This document shows, in pieces, positions 8,344-17,209 of a stretch of 64,000 nt of DNA. The translations under genes were made by a program, and so were the position numbers. The stretch covers positions 558,001-622,000 of the forward strand of contig OZ241383.1 of the NCBI GenBank assembly GCA_965200775.1, written 5' to 3'. This DNA is from Poriferisocius sp965200775. Its GTDB lineage: Bacteria > Actinomycetota > Acidimicrobiia > Acidimicrobiales > Bin134. Below the pieces are notes generated by a model. The model made no database searches. It was not told the origin of the DNA and worked only from the letters and a program-made list of their open reading frames with translations. Position 1 is the first letter of the stretch, and each line of letters opens with the position of its first letter.

Positions 8344-9482
8344 TCAGGGGGGTTTGAGGTAGTAGCGGCTGGTGTCGGGGTGGGTTTCCATTGTCCAGTT
8401 GTGGTGGTGGATTTTGTCGTGGCAGGGGTGGCAGACCAGGACGAGGTTGTCGGGTTGGGTGGGTCTTCCCAAGTGCCATTCGGTGGTGTGGTGGGTGACG
8501 CACCATTCGGGTTGGGTGTGGCAGCCGATGCATCCTTGGTTTCGGGCGATGAGAGCGGCGCTTAGTTGGGGGCTGGCGTGGCGTTGACGGCCCAGGGTGA
8601 GGGGTTGGAGGTCGCTGTTGAAGATGCCTGGGAGGATTTCGGCGTTGCAGGCCAGTTTGTGGAACTCGTCTTCAGGGGTGCGGGTTCCGTCGGCGAGGCG
8701 AGGGTGGGCGAGTTTTTGGTCGATGACGTCGTAGTCGGCCACCAATACCACGCTCGCCGAGGCTGGTTGCTGGTAACCATCGTGGGTGGTGCGGGTTAAC
8801 AGCTCGGCGATGGCATCAGCGCGTCGGTGGCGGGTTTCTTGGCGTTCGCGTCCGTTGTTGGCGTGCCACGCCATGTCGGTTTTCTTGTTCAACGAGCTGC
8901 GGATGCGTTGCGCGGTGACGGGGTCGAACAACGCGTACAACCTCCACATCCCGTCGTCTTGTTCAGTGAAACTAGCCATTCGAGCTTTCTTTTGCCGCTC
9001 GAGGTGTTTCGATCCGTCACCGTCGTCGGCTAACTCTGCTTGGTGATCGCGCACTGTGGTCTGGAACCGTTCCGGGGACTGCGACTCCGCTGCGCCCAGC
9101 TTTTTCTGTTCGTCCAGCGGCCCGGTTTGGGCGGCTGGACGAGGATGTGAGCGTGCTCGGGGGTGATCCGACTGTCGATCAGCGCGTTCTGGGTGGCCTT
9201 GAGGCCATCGAGCTGTTCGGCGTAGCGCACCGACCGGTGGGCCAGGCGGCCGGATTGGCGCAACTTGGTCTTCAACGTCTCAGCGGCCACATAGGCCCCG
9301 CTGCGGCGCTTCTTCTCCGAGATCGACTGGGCCAACAACCCCGACAGACGATTCTCAGCGTTCCCGAAACGGCGAATACGACCATCCAACTCGGCGTCGC
9401 TCAAAGCGGTCACGTCAACAACATCGAGAACCACCGTCACCGCACCGGCATCGGCTCCGGTGCCGCACCCGGTCGCAGTCAT
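8344..9482 (-). pseudogene. DUF222/HNH endonuclease (13E12-repeat family), frameshifted
   Basis: An actinobacterial DUF222 protein with a C-terminal HNH nuclease. The N-terminal half (from about 9482, MTATGCG) carries LSDAELDGRIRRF and NRLSGLLAQSISEKKRRSGA. The C-terminal half carries LYALFDPVTAQRI and an HNH zinc-finger nuclease motif CIGCHTQPEWCVTHHTTEWH with LVLVCHPCHDKIHHHNW. The two halves lie in different frames and meet at about 9115-9135, where the N-terminal frame would run to a stop at 9030. One frameshift therefore breaks the gene. Such genes are multicopy and repeat-like in actinobacteria and can act as recombination or integration targets. A partial second copy sits at 6111-6240. 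Confidence 0.85.
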
Positions 9483-9600
9483 GCCCCTGCCTGTTCTGTT
9501 TCCCCTGGTAGAAGGGCTGAAATCCATGAACACCACAATACCCACCACCAGTGACACATTCCCCCGAACAGCGCCTTGCCCTGACGGTTAGCCTCCTGTC

Positions 9601-10017
9601 ATGGACTTGCAGGAAGACCTTGTCCGCTCCCTAGCTGAGATGCTGGATGCGAAGCCTGAAACGATACGGGCTGAGGTCGAGGCGGTCTTGTCCGCTCTCG
9701 AACCCGGTCACGGCCTGAACTATTACATGCAGGTGGCTGACTATTGGCTTCAGTTGGAGCTGCTGCCTCTGTTCGGAGGTCTGCAAGCGGCATTGCAGTC
9801 AAGCGAGACCCTTTGCAGACTCCCTGCCGAGAAAGGCTGGCCTCGCAATGAGGCCAGTTGGAATGAAGCCTTGAATGCCGCCCGTGAGCACTTCGATGCG
9901 CACCATGTGATCATTGACTTGATGGACGTGGACGTCAGGCGGGCTGCACGCCACGGCATCAACGTCGCTTTCGTGGAGCGCCTCAAGCGGGCTGTTGGCG
10001 ACTCAGCCAACCCATAG
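9601..10017 (+). CDS. Hypothetical protein, 138 residues
   Basis: An uninterrupted frame starting at an ATG and ending at a TAG. The product looks soluble and largely helical (MDLQEDLVRSLAEMLD and later REHFDAHHVIIDLMDVDVRR), with no signal peptide, membrane segment or recognised motif. Codon use resembles that of neighbouring accessory DNA. No family was recognised. It sits alone between the HNH remnant and an AT-rich gap, so gene content gives no hint of function. Confidence 0.5.
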   Translation: MDLQEDLVRSLAEMLDAKPETIRAEVEAVLSALEPGHGLNYYMQVADYWLQLELLPLFGGLQAALQSSETLCRLPAEKGWPRNEASWNEALNAAREHFDAHHVIIDLMDVDVRRAARHGINVAFVERLKRAVGDSANP

Positions 10018-10563
10018 GGGTCAACTCAATCCGAGTGGCCTTGAGACTGTCAAGCTGATCGGCCTCCTGCTGATCGAGACCGGCGACCACGCCGTCTTCA
10101 TGACCTCTGCTCCCGACGCAGTGGGAGAGGCCAGTTTAGACCTGAAGCTGGCCGGAGGTGCCAAGACCGAGGCCGATGAGACAATCGACGATGGCTAAAC
10201 TTACCCTGAAGTCCATAGCCGCTGGACTGCTGATGCCCAGCCGCCGTCGAACCGGGAAGTGGGTTGCCGAGCGCTTAGCCATCCACGCCTAGATCAGCGA
10301 GGCATCGCGCCATGCCGTCAATATCCAGCCCCGTGGGTCTGGAGTAGGATGCGTGGTGTCAACGATTATTGCTGCCAAATGCTTTGAATACTGGACCTAT
10401 AATCGCCTTATAGGTGATAATATCGAAAGTATCATTCGCAACAGACTTGCGATATAGCTATTGGGTGGCTCCCAAGGGGCGGCGTGCCTTGTCAAACATC
10501 GGTTTCTGGATTTTTTCGGGTCTGGCGGCCGTGTCGGCTACTTGGGGCTACAGGAGGTGAACA
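10018..10563. other. 545-base gap without a convincing gene
   Basis: The first half has coding-like composition but only weak short frames; one encodes 33 residues (10191-10292, beginning MAKLTLKSIAAG) and could be a small gene or a relic. The second half, about 10360-10480, is markedly more AT-rich than the rest of the window and holds inverted repeats. A strong ribosome site (AGGAGGTGA, 10552-10560) marks the start of the downstream regulator gene. No tRNA-like cloverleaf was recognised. Confidence 0.5.
10395..10415. promoter_or_regulatory. Perfect 7-7-7 inverted repeat upstream of the Lrp/AsnC gene
   Basis: ACCTATA and TATAGGT flank a 7-base spacer, about 150 bases before the regulator's start, in the AT-rich part of the gap. 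A second pair, ATATCG (10420-10425) and CGATAT (10450-10455), follows. Lrp/AsnC proteins often bind such degenerate AT-rich palindromes and control their own genes, so an operator is plausible but not shown. Confidence 0.4.
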
Positions 10564-11022
10564 ATGTTGTTGGACGACATTTCACAGATGCTGCTGGACG
10601 AGCTCCAACGTGACGCCCGGCTCAGCTATCGGCAGCTCGGGGAGCGGGTCGGGCTGACCGCCCCGGCGGTGGCCAGCCGGATCCAACGGCTTGAGAAGGC
10701 AGGCATCATCACCGGCTACCACGTGGCGGTGAACCCCGCGCTGTTGGGGTATCCGCTGCTCGCCATCATCCGGGTCCATTCCGCCGGGGCCAACGCCGCC
10801 GCCATCGAGAGCCTGGCCGACGAGCTTGACGAGGTGATCGAGTGCCACCGGGTCACCGGCGGCGAATCCCACGTCATCAGGGTGCGATTGCGCGACGTGG
10901 CCCATCTGAGCGAGGTAACCGAACGGTTCTGGAGCCTCGGGGACACCATCACCAACATCGTCACTTCCAGTCCGATCCCGCCCCGCCAACCCCGCCCCAT
11001 CCAGGCCGCCCCACCGACTTGA
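10564..11022 (+). CDS. Lrp/AsnC family transcriptional regulator
   Basis: Feast/famine-type DNA-binding protein that responds to amino acids or related small molecules. Residues about 5-50 form the N-terminal winged helix-turn-helix (LDELQRDARLSYRQLGERVG then AVASRIQRLEKAGII). The C-terminal RAM effector domain follows (about 65-140, ending near DTITNIVTSSPI) and includes the usual GGESHVIRVRLRDV. The start is fixed by AGGAGGTGA, with GGAGG ending six bases upstream. 152 residues, standard size. An inverted repeat in the upstream AT-rich gap may be its operator. The target genes are not evident; the HAD gene downstream is co-directional. Confidence 0.9.
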   Translation: MLLDDISQMLLDELQRDARLSYRQLGERVGLTAPAVASRIQRLEKAGIITGYHVAVNPALLGYPLLAIIRVHSAGANAAAIESLADELDEVIECHRVTGGESHVIRVRLRDVAHLSEVTERFWSLGDTITNIVTSSPIPPRQPRPIQAAPPT

Positions 11023-11089
11023 GCGAGCATTTGGCCTCGGTGGGGGCGGTGTTCGATGACGCAGGTCGGGTGGGTAGGGTCGGCAGGTG

Positions 11090-11716
11090 ATGGAAGCGGT
11101 GCTGTTCGACCTGGGTGGGGTGATTGTGTCGGGCCCTTGGGAGGGGTTTGCCGCTTACGAGCGGGCCAACGGGTTGCCCGAGGGTCTGATCCGCCGGATC
11201 AACGCCACCAACCCCAACTCCAACGCCTGGGCGCAAATGGAGCGAGGCCACATCACAGTGGCTGAGTTCGCGCCGCGGTTCGAAGCCGAGGCAGAAGAGT
11301 TGGGCTACAAGGTTGACGGTATGGCGGTGCTCGACGGCCTGGGAGGGGAGCTGCGCCCGGCGATGGCCGAAGCGGTGCGCCGGTGCGCGGCAAGGCTTAA
11401 GACCGGATTGCTCACCAACAACCTGGAGCCGATGTCGTCAAGCGAGCGGTCGCCGGAACTGGCAGACGTGCTGAGCTGTTTCGACGTGGTGGTGGAGTCA
11501 TCGGTGGTCGGGTTTCGTAAACCCGATCCGGCGTTCTACATCCTTGCCTGTGATGCGCTCGGCGTCGAGCCTTCGGGGTGCGTCTTCCTCGACGACCTGG
11601 GTGTGAACCTCAAACCGGCCCGGGCGATGGGGATGACCACTATCAAGGTGGTGAACCCCGACCAGGCGATGGCCGAACTGGAGGCCGCCGTCGGCTTCCC
11701 TGTCAGCGGCGATTGA
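11090..11716 (+). CDS. HAD superfamily hydrolase (subfamily IA)
   Basis: Haloacid-dehalogenase-like hydrolase, probably a small-molecule phosphatase. Motif I is FDLGGVI with the nucleophilic Asp; the second Asp of the usual DxD is Gly, as in the epoxide-hydrolase N-terminal/ACAD10-type branch. Motif II is LLTNN, motif III the Lys of FRKPDP, and motif IV FLDDLGVN. A GTG directly before the ATG is an alternative start. About 208 residues, normal. It lies 67 bases after the Lrp-type gene. Substrate unknown. Confidence 0.85.
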   Translation: MEAVLFDLGGVIVSGPWEGFAAYERANGLPEGLIRRINATNPNSNAWAQMERGHITVAEFAPRFEAEAEELGYKVDGMAVLDGLGGELRPAMAEAVRRCAARLKTGLLTNNLEPMSSSERSPELADVLSCFDVVVESSVVGFRKPDPAFYILACDALGVEPSGCVFLDDLGVNLKPARAMGMTTIKVVNPDQAMAELEAAVGFPVSGD

Positions 11717-11896
11717 GCCGAGGTCAGACCAAGCGCAGGGAGGTATCGGCTGCCAGAAACGGATTATCGGAGTTGTCGGGGGAGAAGCCGCAAATCAGCG
11801 CTACCTCGTGTTCAGTGTGTCCACGGTCGAGCAAGGATCAGGGCGGGAATACGCTCTAACCAGGCGAAACTTGCCCTGTCTGGGGGTGGGGAAGGG

Positions 11897-12496
11897 CTAT
11901 AGGGGGTTGGTGCGGAGGGTGGTGGATAGTTCGGAGCGGAGTTCGGGGATGCCCTGGCCCTTGGCGGCGCTGGTCCATAGGACATCGGAGGGGGCGAGGC
12001 CGAGGCCGGCGGCCAGCTCGGCGCGGCGGGCGGCGCGGCGGGACGACTTCACCTTGTCGGCCTTGGTGGCCACCGGGCGCAGGGCGACTCCGTGGTGGGA
12101 CAGCCACTCGGCGGTCTGGCAGTCGAGCGGGGTGGGGCCGATGAGCCCGTCGATGAGCAGCAGCGTCGACACCAAGGTGGGACGATCGAGCAGGTAGCCG
12201 TCCATCATCTTCTGCCACCCGGCCATCTGTGCCTTGGGGGCCTTGGCATAGCCGTATCCCGGCAGGTCAACCAGCCACCGTCCCGGCTCGCCGTCCAGCT
12301 CGTACACGTTCAACAAGCGGGTAGCGCCCGGCGCCTTGGAGGTGCGGGCCAGGTTCTTGCGGTTGGCCAGGGCGTTCAGCAGCGACGACTTGCCCACGTT
12401 GGATCGCCCCACCAGGGCCACCTCGCACCGGGAGTGGGGGAGCTGGTTGGCATCCCCCGCCGACTGCAGGAAGCGCAGTGGCAGCGGCCGGGACAT
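11897..12496 (-). CDS. engB: Ribosome biogenesis GTP-binding protein EngB/YsxC
   Basis: Circularly normal TRAFAC-class GTPase needed for assembly of the large ribosomal subunit. G1 is GRSNVGKSS, G3 DLPGYG, G4 TKADK and G5 TSA, all in the expected order over 199 residues. The NVYELDGEPGRWLVDLPGYG segment, with the family's aromatic-rich switch region, separates EngB from Era or Der. It precedes no obvious operon partner; the acyl-CoA dehydrogenase gene lies upstream on the same strand 39 bases away. Confidence 0.94.
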   Translation of the reverse strand: MSRPLPLRFLQSAGDANQLPHSRCEVALVGRSNVGKSSLLNALANRKNLARTSKAPGATRLLNVYELDGEPGRWLVDLPGYGYAKAPKAQMAGWQKMMDGYLLDRPTLVSTLLLIDGLIGPTPLDCQTAEWLSHHGVALRPVATKADKVKSSRRAARRAELAAGLGLAPSDVLWTSAAKGQGIPELRSELSTTLRTNPL

Positions 12497-12535
12497 TCCC
12501 GCGATCCTACCGGCGGCAGGCCTGTGTCCCAGGGG

Positions 12536-13840
12536 TCAGTTATTGAGCGCCTCGATGTCCAACAGCTCGGAGAACCGCTCCAGTGCGGCGGCTCGACGGG
12601 TGGGAATGTGCTCGGTCGGGTAGCCGTCCACCGCGGCGTACTCCTTTAGGGTGCGGCGGGCGATGGTCACCTTGTGAACCTCGTCGGCCCCGTCCACCAG
12701 GCGGGAGGCCCGGGCGTTGCGATACATCTCCTCCAGCGGCATGTCGGCCGAATAGCCCAGCGCACCGTGTACCTGGATGGCCCGGTCGATGGCGTTGTAC
12801 AGCATCTTTGTGCCGTACACCTTGATCATGGCGATCTCGGTGCGTGACGCCGAGGAGCCGTGCTTGTCCATGTGCCAGGCGGCGTGCAGGCACAGCAGCC
12901 GGGCCGATGCGATGTCGATGCGGGTCTCGGCGATGAAGTCCTGCACCATCTGCTTCTCGGCCAGCAGGCTGCCGTGCGAGTAGCGGGACAGGGCTCGCTC
13001 GCACATCATGTCCAGCGCCCGCTGCGACTGGCCGATCCAGCGCATGGCGTGATGGATGCGACCTGGGCCGAGCCGCTTCTGGGCGAGCACGAACCCGTCG
13101 CCGGGGTTGCCGATGAGATGATCGTCGGGTACCCGCACGTCGGTGTAGATCACCTCGGAGTGGCCGCCGGGTTGACGGGCGAACCGGCCCTCGTAGGGGT
13201 GGTGCATGTTGGGCACGTCCCGCACGATCTCCAAACCGGGCGTGTCGGTGGGCACCACGAACATGGACGACCCCTGGTAGGGGTGGACATCGGGGTTGGT
13301 CACCACCATGGCGATCAAGTAATCGGCGTGGGAACCCCCGGAGGTGAACCACTTGTGGCCGTTGATGACCCAGGTGTCGCCGTCCTTGATGGCCGAGGTT
13401 TGCAGCAGGGTGGGGTCGGAGCCGGCCACGTCGGGCTCGGTCATCGAGAACCCCGAGCGCAACTCCCCGGCCAGCAGCGGTTCCATCCACCGCCGCTTCT
13501 GCTCCTCGTCGCCGCCGATGGCCAGCAGCTCTGCGTTGCCGGAGTCGGGGGCCTGGTTACCGAAGATTCCGGGGGCGATCGACGACCGGCCCAGAATCTC
13601 GTGCATCTGCGCCAGCTTCACCTGCCCGTAGCCCTGGCCGCCCAGCTCGGGGTCGAGGTGGCAGGCCCACAGCCCTTCGTCCTTCACCTGCTGTTTCAGC
13701 GGGGCGGTGAGCGCGGCCCACTGCTCGTCGGTCACGTCCAGCTCGACGGTCTCCAGGGGGAGGACGTGCTCATCGACGAACGCCCGGGCCCAGTCGAGCT
13801 TCTGCTGGAACTTGGGTTCGGTCTGGAAATCCCAGGCCAT
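12536..13840 (-). CDS. Acyl-CoA dehydrogenase (ACAD10/11-like)
   Basis: FAD-dependent acyl-CoA dehydrogenase, introducing the alpha-beta double bond in an acyl-CoA. Signatures: GFSMTEPDVAGSDP (flavin and substrate contacts), VINGHKWFTSGG, the C-terminal IQVHGALGYSADMPLEEMYR and ASRLVDGADEVHK. The last of these groups it with the longer ACAD10/11-type enzymes. 434 residues, complete. It lies 54 bases downstream of the amidohydrolase gene on the same strand, so the two are likely co-transcribed, probably in carboxylic-acid or lipid breakdown. Chain-length preference cannot be read from the sequence. Confidence 0.92.
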   Translation of the reverse strand: MAWDFQTEPKFQQKLDWARAFVDEHVLPLETVELDVTDEQWAALTAPLKQQVKDEGLWACHLDPELGGQGYGQVKLAQMHEILGRSSIAPGIFGNQAPDSGNAELLAIGGDEEQKRRWMEPLLAGELRSGFSMTEPDVAGSDPTLLQTSAIKDGDTWVINGHKWFTSGGSHADYLIAMVVTNPDVHPYQGSSMFVVPTDTPGLEIVRDVPNMHHPYEGRFARQPGGHSEVIYTDVRVPDDHLIGNPGDGFVLAQKRLGPGRIHHAMRWIGQSQRALDMMCERALSRYSHGSLLAEKQMVQDFIAETRIDIASARLLCLHAAWHMDKHGSSASRTEIAMIKVYGTKMLYNAIDRAIQVHGALGYSADMPLEEMYRNARASRLVDGADEVHKVTIARRTLKEYAAVDGYPTEHIPTRRAAALERFSELLDIEALNN

Positions 13841-13894
13841 GGGTGGCCCCTTTCTGGTGGGGGTGGTGCCGGCCCGGTCGGGCCGCCGGTTTGC

Positions 13895-15073
13895 TCAGGC
13901 GGCCAGCTTCGACAGCGACGCCCCGTTGTCGCACATGATGCATCGGATGTCGGCGTCGCTGAACCCGTCGAGGTCGTTCACGAACGACACAGGATCGGCC
14001 AGCCCCTCGGCGTGGGGGTAGTCGGAGCCGAACAGCATGTGGTCGGTGCCGATCAGCCCGGCCAGTTCGTGCAGGTCGTCCTCGTAGTAGGGCGACACCC
14101 ACACCTGGCGCCGGAACGTCTCCACCGGGTCCTCGGCGAAAGCGTGACGGTGCTGGCCGTAGGTCTTCTCCAGCTTCTGAATGAGCGGCCTCACCCAGTA
14201 GGAGCCGGTCTCGATGGTGGCCACCCTCAGGTTGGGGAACCGCACCAGCACCCCGTCGGCCAGAAGCGAGGCCATGGTGTCGCTGATGGGGGAGTAGGAG
14301 AGCAGGCTCTGGAGCGGGTTGTAGCGGAAGGCCTCGGTTTCGGTGCTCAGCCCCCAGCGGTGGTTGATGAACGAGTAGCCGGAATCGCCGGAATGGAAGG
14401 CCACGCACACCCCGTTGTCGTTGAGGAACTGCCAAACCGGGTCGTGATCGGGGTGGCCCAGCGAGCGGAAGTTGCCGTGGCCGTCGGGTACCGACGAAGC
14501 CCGGAAGTTCACCACCCGCAGGCCCCGGTCAAGGGCCCACTCCAGCTCGCCCAGCGCCCAGTCCACGTCCACCAGGCTCAGATAAAGGGCGGTGAACAGG
14601 CGCTCCTGGTAGGAGAAGCCCCAGTCCTCGTCCAGCCACCGGTTGAACGCCCCGAAAGCGGCGGTGATCGCCCCGAGGTCGTGTTCGAGGCAAGCCTCCA
14701 TCCCCACTCCGAGGGTGGGGAACATGAAGCAGCCGCCCAACCCCTGGGAGTCCATGAGGGCCAGCCGCTCGTCCCGGTTCCGGTACGCCGGGCTGATCGG
14801 GTCGAGCTCGCCGAACGCCTCCCGCATGTCGCTGGCCGAGGTCTTGGCCCGGAAATACTGGTCGAGCACGCCGGGCTTGGCCACCGGGTCGAAGGTGGGG
14901 TTGGGGATGAAGCGGTTGATCCGCCCAGCCACGATCAGCCGCTGCTTCCCCCCGATGTCGGCCCATTGCATGCACCGTTTTGCCATCTTCGGGTTGAGGT
15001 GACGGGTGAAGGCGTCGGTGGCTTCGTAGTAGTGGTTGTCAGCGTCGAAAGCGAGGAAATCGAGATCGGTCAT
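13895..15073 (-). CDS. Amidohydrolase family 2 (TIM-barrel metal-dependent hydrolase)
   Basis: Member of the amidohydrolase-2 group, which includes decarboxylases and hydrolases acting on aromatic or carboxylic substrates. The N-terminal metal motif reads FDADNHYYE in place of a canonical HxH. Further ligands are expected in VAFHSGDSG and in FGSDYPHAEG (the catalytic Asp near the C-terminus). The start is taken at 15073 (MTDLDFLAFD); the frame is open to an ATG at 15091. 392 residues. Its closest relative in the window by layout is the amidohydrolase at 17725-19011. Reaction unknown. Confidence 0.82.
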   Translation of the reverse strand: MTDLDFLAFDADNHYYEATDAFTRHLNPKMAKRCMQWADIGGKQRLIVAGRINRFIPNPTFDPVAKPGVLDQYFRAKTSASDMREAFGELDPISPAYRNRDERLALMDSQGLGGCFMFPTLGVGMEACLEHDLGAITAAFGAFNRWLDEDWGFSYQERLFTALYLSLVDVDWALGELEWALDRGLRVVNFRASSVPDGHGNFRSLGHPDHDPVWQFLNDNGVCVAFHSGDSGYSFINHRWGLSTETEAFRYNPLQSLLSYSPISDTMASLLADGVLVRFPNLRVATIETGSYWVRPLIQKLEKTYGQHRHAFAEDPVETFRRQVWVSPYYEDDLHELAGLIGTDHMLFGSDYPHAEGLADPVSFVNDLDGFSDADIRCIMCDNGASLSKLAA

Positions 15074-15184
15074 GGCCCCATTCTGGCCCATCGCAACGCC
15101 CCGCGGCAGATCGTCGCCGATGGGGCTGTTGGTAGGACTGATGCAGGCCGTGGGGAATGGTGGCCCCCGCTGAGTCGGACGGGC

Positions 15185-16216
15185 TCAGTAGATCACCACG
15201 GTTCGCCCTGTGGTGAGGCGATCCTCCATCTCATCGAGGCCGACGGGCAGCTCGTCGAAGCCGATCGTCTTGCCCACCAGCGGGCGGATTTTCCCCTCGT
15301 CGAGCAAACGGCACAGCTCGGCGTGTATGCGGTCGCCCACCGAACGCGGATTGATGTTGAACCCAGCCATCCCCCCAAACGAGGACGGGTCGCTGTGGTA
15401 TGCCAGCAGAACGCCGCCGATAGACACCTGGGCGAAGCACAGCGCCCTGGGGGTGACAGTGGGAGCATCCTCGGCGTCGATGTTGCCGGCGAACCCGATC
15501 ATCATGAGCCGCCCGCCCCGAACCATGCATCCAAGCGACGCCACGGTCACCGCGCCGCCAACCCCGTCGAACACCAGATCCACGCCGGTGCCGCCGGTTA
15601 TATCCCGCACCTCGGAGGCGAAATCACCGGCCCGGTAGTCCACCGCCGCTTCCGCTCCCAGGGATCGCACGAACTCGCACTTCTCCGGGGTCCCGGCGGT
15701 GCCGATCACACGGGCCCCGGCGGCCACGGCTAGCTGCACCGCGGCCGAACCCACCCCGCCGGCAGCGGCGTGGATCAGCACCCACTCTCCCGGCTGCACC
15801 CGACCCCGCTCGTGAATGCCCAGCCAGGCCAGGTGGAACGGGAAGAAGAAGGCGGCGGCGTCGGTGTCGTCGAGCGACTCGGGAGCGGGGAACACCATGT
15901 CGGGCCGGGCGATCACACGGTCGGCGTAGGCCCCGAACGCCATGTCGGCAGTGGCGTGAACCCGTTGGCCCAGCCAGCCCTCGGCCCCCTCCCCGACGGC
16001 ATCCACCGTGCCGAGCACCTCCATACCCAGGGTGTAGGGGAGGTCGGGGTTCACCGTGCGGTAGCGGCCGTGGCACCCGTCGATCTCGTTGAAGTTGAGC
16101 GCCGCCCGGGTGGGCGCCACCCTCACCATGCCCGGACCGGGTTCCGGTTCGTCGATCTCGTCGAGCCGAAGCGCCTCGGAGGCCCGTCCGAACTGATGTA
16201 CTCGCCATGCTCGCAT
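15185..16216 (-). CDS. Quinone oxidoreductase-like NADPH reductase (zinc-free MDR family)
   Basis: Medium-chain reductase of the quinone oxidoreductase/enoyl-reductase type. The N-terminus MRAWRVHQFG is typical. The nucleotide-binding motif AAAGGVGSAAVQLA lies about residues 145-160, and FDGVGG follows in the Rossmann fold. No structural-zinc Cys cluster is present. The frame is open further upstream to 16384, but that stretch is low-complexity sequence from a tandem repeat, so the start is set at 16216, giving 343 residues. It diverges from the SDR gene across the repeat-bearing spacer. Confidence 0.88.
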   Translation of the reverse strand: MRAWRVHQFGRASEALRLDEIDEPEPGPGMVRVAPTRAALNFNEIDGCHGRYRTVNPDLPYTLGMEVLGTVDAVGEGAEGWLGQRVHATADMAFGAYADRVIARPDMVFPAPESLDDTDAAAFFFPFHLAWLGIHERGRVQPGEWVLIHAAAGGVGSAAVQLAVAAGARVIGTAGTPEKCEFVRSLGAEAAVDYRAGDFASEVRDITGGTGVDLVFDGVGGAVTVASLGCMVRGGRLMMIGFAGNIDAEDAPTVTPRALCFAQVSIGGVLLAYHSDPSSFGGMAGFNINPRSVGDRIHAELCRLLDEGKIRPLVGKTIGFDELPVGLDEMEDRLTTGRTVVIY

Positions 16217-16273
16217 GGCCCGGCAGGTTAGCCATGAGCGTTGAGGCAGGTCTGAGCCAGGCCGTGGGAGCCG

Positions 16274-16367
16274 GTGTCGGGCGGGCAGGGCAACCCACGG
16301 TCGCTCGCGGGTGAGGGTAGGTGTCGGGTGGGCAGGGCAACCCACGGTCGCTCGCGGGTGAGGGCCG
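16274..16367. repeat. Two tandem 47-bp repeats in a divergent spacer
   Basis: Units at 16274-16320 and 16321-16367 are nearly identical (both contain gggcagggcaacccacggtc). They lie in the spacer between the divergent reductase and SDR genes. They could be a regulatory duplication or simple slippage; the unit has no clear internal palindrome. Confidence 0.85.
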
Positions 16368-16396
16368 GGGTCGGGCTGGCTCATATGATGGCCGCC

Positions 16397-17176
16397 ATGT
16401 CCGATCTCTCAATATTCGATCTAACCGGAAGGGTGGCAGTGGTCACCGGAGGTACCAAGGGTATTGGTCGGTCGATGGCCAGGGGCTTCGCCGGGGCGGG
16501 AGCAGATGTGGTGATCACCGGACGGCGCCAGCCGGGATGCGACGAAGCCGCCGCCGAGCTGAACGCCGAGCTGGGCGACGGGACCCGCCAACCGGTGCGG
16601 GGTATGGCCTGCCACATGGGGGAGTGGGACCAGATCGACGCTTTCGTGGAGCAGGTTTACGCCGAGTTGGGCCGCATAGACGTGCTGGTCAACAACGCAG
16701 GCATCAACCCGGTGCCCACCAAGGTCGCCGAATGCACCGAGGCTTACTTCGACAAGGTGTATGCGGTAAACGTGAAGGGGCCGATGCGCCTGGCCGGGAT
16801 GGTGGCCCCCCGGATGGGCGAGGCCGGCGGCGGGTCGATCATCAACGTGACCACCATGGGGGCCTACGGCGGTGGTCCCCGGGTGGGGATCTACACGTCC
16901 AGCAAGGCGGCGCTGAACAACATCACACGGTCGATGGCCTCGGAGTGGGCCGAGCTGAACGTGCGGGTGAATGCCCTGGCCCCGGGGCCGTTCATGTCGG
17001 AGATGATGAAGGGTTCCACCCGGTTCGATCCGGAGTTTCCCACCCGATCGGGCCAGGCCACCATGATGAAGCGGGTTGCCGACTGCGACGAGATCATCGG
17101 GCTGGCCCTGTATCTGGCCTCCGACGCGGCGTCCTACGTCACCGGCCACGACTTCAAGATCGCCGGAGGAATGTAG
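16397..17176 (+). CDS. Short-chain dehydrogenase/reductase (SDR)
   Basis: NAD(P)-dependent classical SDR. The cofactor loop is TGGTKGIG (about residues 16-23), then NNAGI. The catalytic Ser is in IINVTTMGAYGGG (probably a Thr/Ser variant) and the Tyr-Lys pair is YTSSK. The C-terminus ends KIAGGM, close to the usual DGG. In-frame ATGs at 16385 and 16388 are alternative starts with no clear ribosome site to decide. 259 residues. Probably oxidises or reduces a hydroxy/keto group in a fatty-acid or ring-fragment pathway; substrate unknown. Confidence 0.88.
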   Translation: MSDLSIFDLTGRVAVVTGGTKGIGRSMARGFAGAGADVVITGRRQPGCDEAAAELNAELGDGTRQPVRGMACHMGEWDQIDAFVEQVYAELGRIDVLVNNAGINPVPTKVAECTEAYFDKVYAVNVKGPMRLAGMVAPRMGEAGGGSIINVTTMGAYGGGPRVGIYTSSKAALNNITRSMASEWAELNVRVNALAPGPFMSEMMKGSTRFDPEFPTRSGQATMMKRVADCDEIIGLALYLASDAASYVTGHDFKIAGGM

Positions 17177-17209
17177 GTAGGGCGTGGGGAGTTTGGTTGC
17201 CGGCGGCAG

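Noticed and set aside
8123..8533. 136-codon Pro/His-rich frame on the minus strand
   Set aside because: Out of frame with the HNH domain, driven by the G/C tract and low complexity.
9995..10198. 67-codon frame in the gap after the hypothetical gene
   Set aside because: Weak coding character, overlaps the previous gene and no ribosome site.
5900..10560. Insertion sequence or prophage
   Set aside because: No transposase, integrase, terminal inverted repeats or phage genes; only an HNH/DUF222 repeat gene and fragments.
12860..15733. 957-codon open frame on the plus strand
   Set aside because: Antisense to the acyl-CoA dehydrogenase and amidohydrolase genes; His/Gly/Val-rich pseudo-protein without domains.
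16274..16367. CRISPR array
   Set aside because: Only two adjacent direct units, no spacers, no cas genes in the window.
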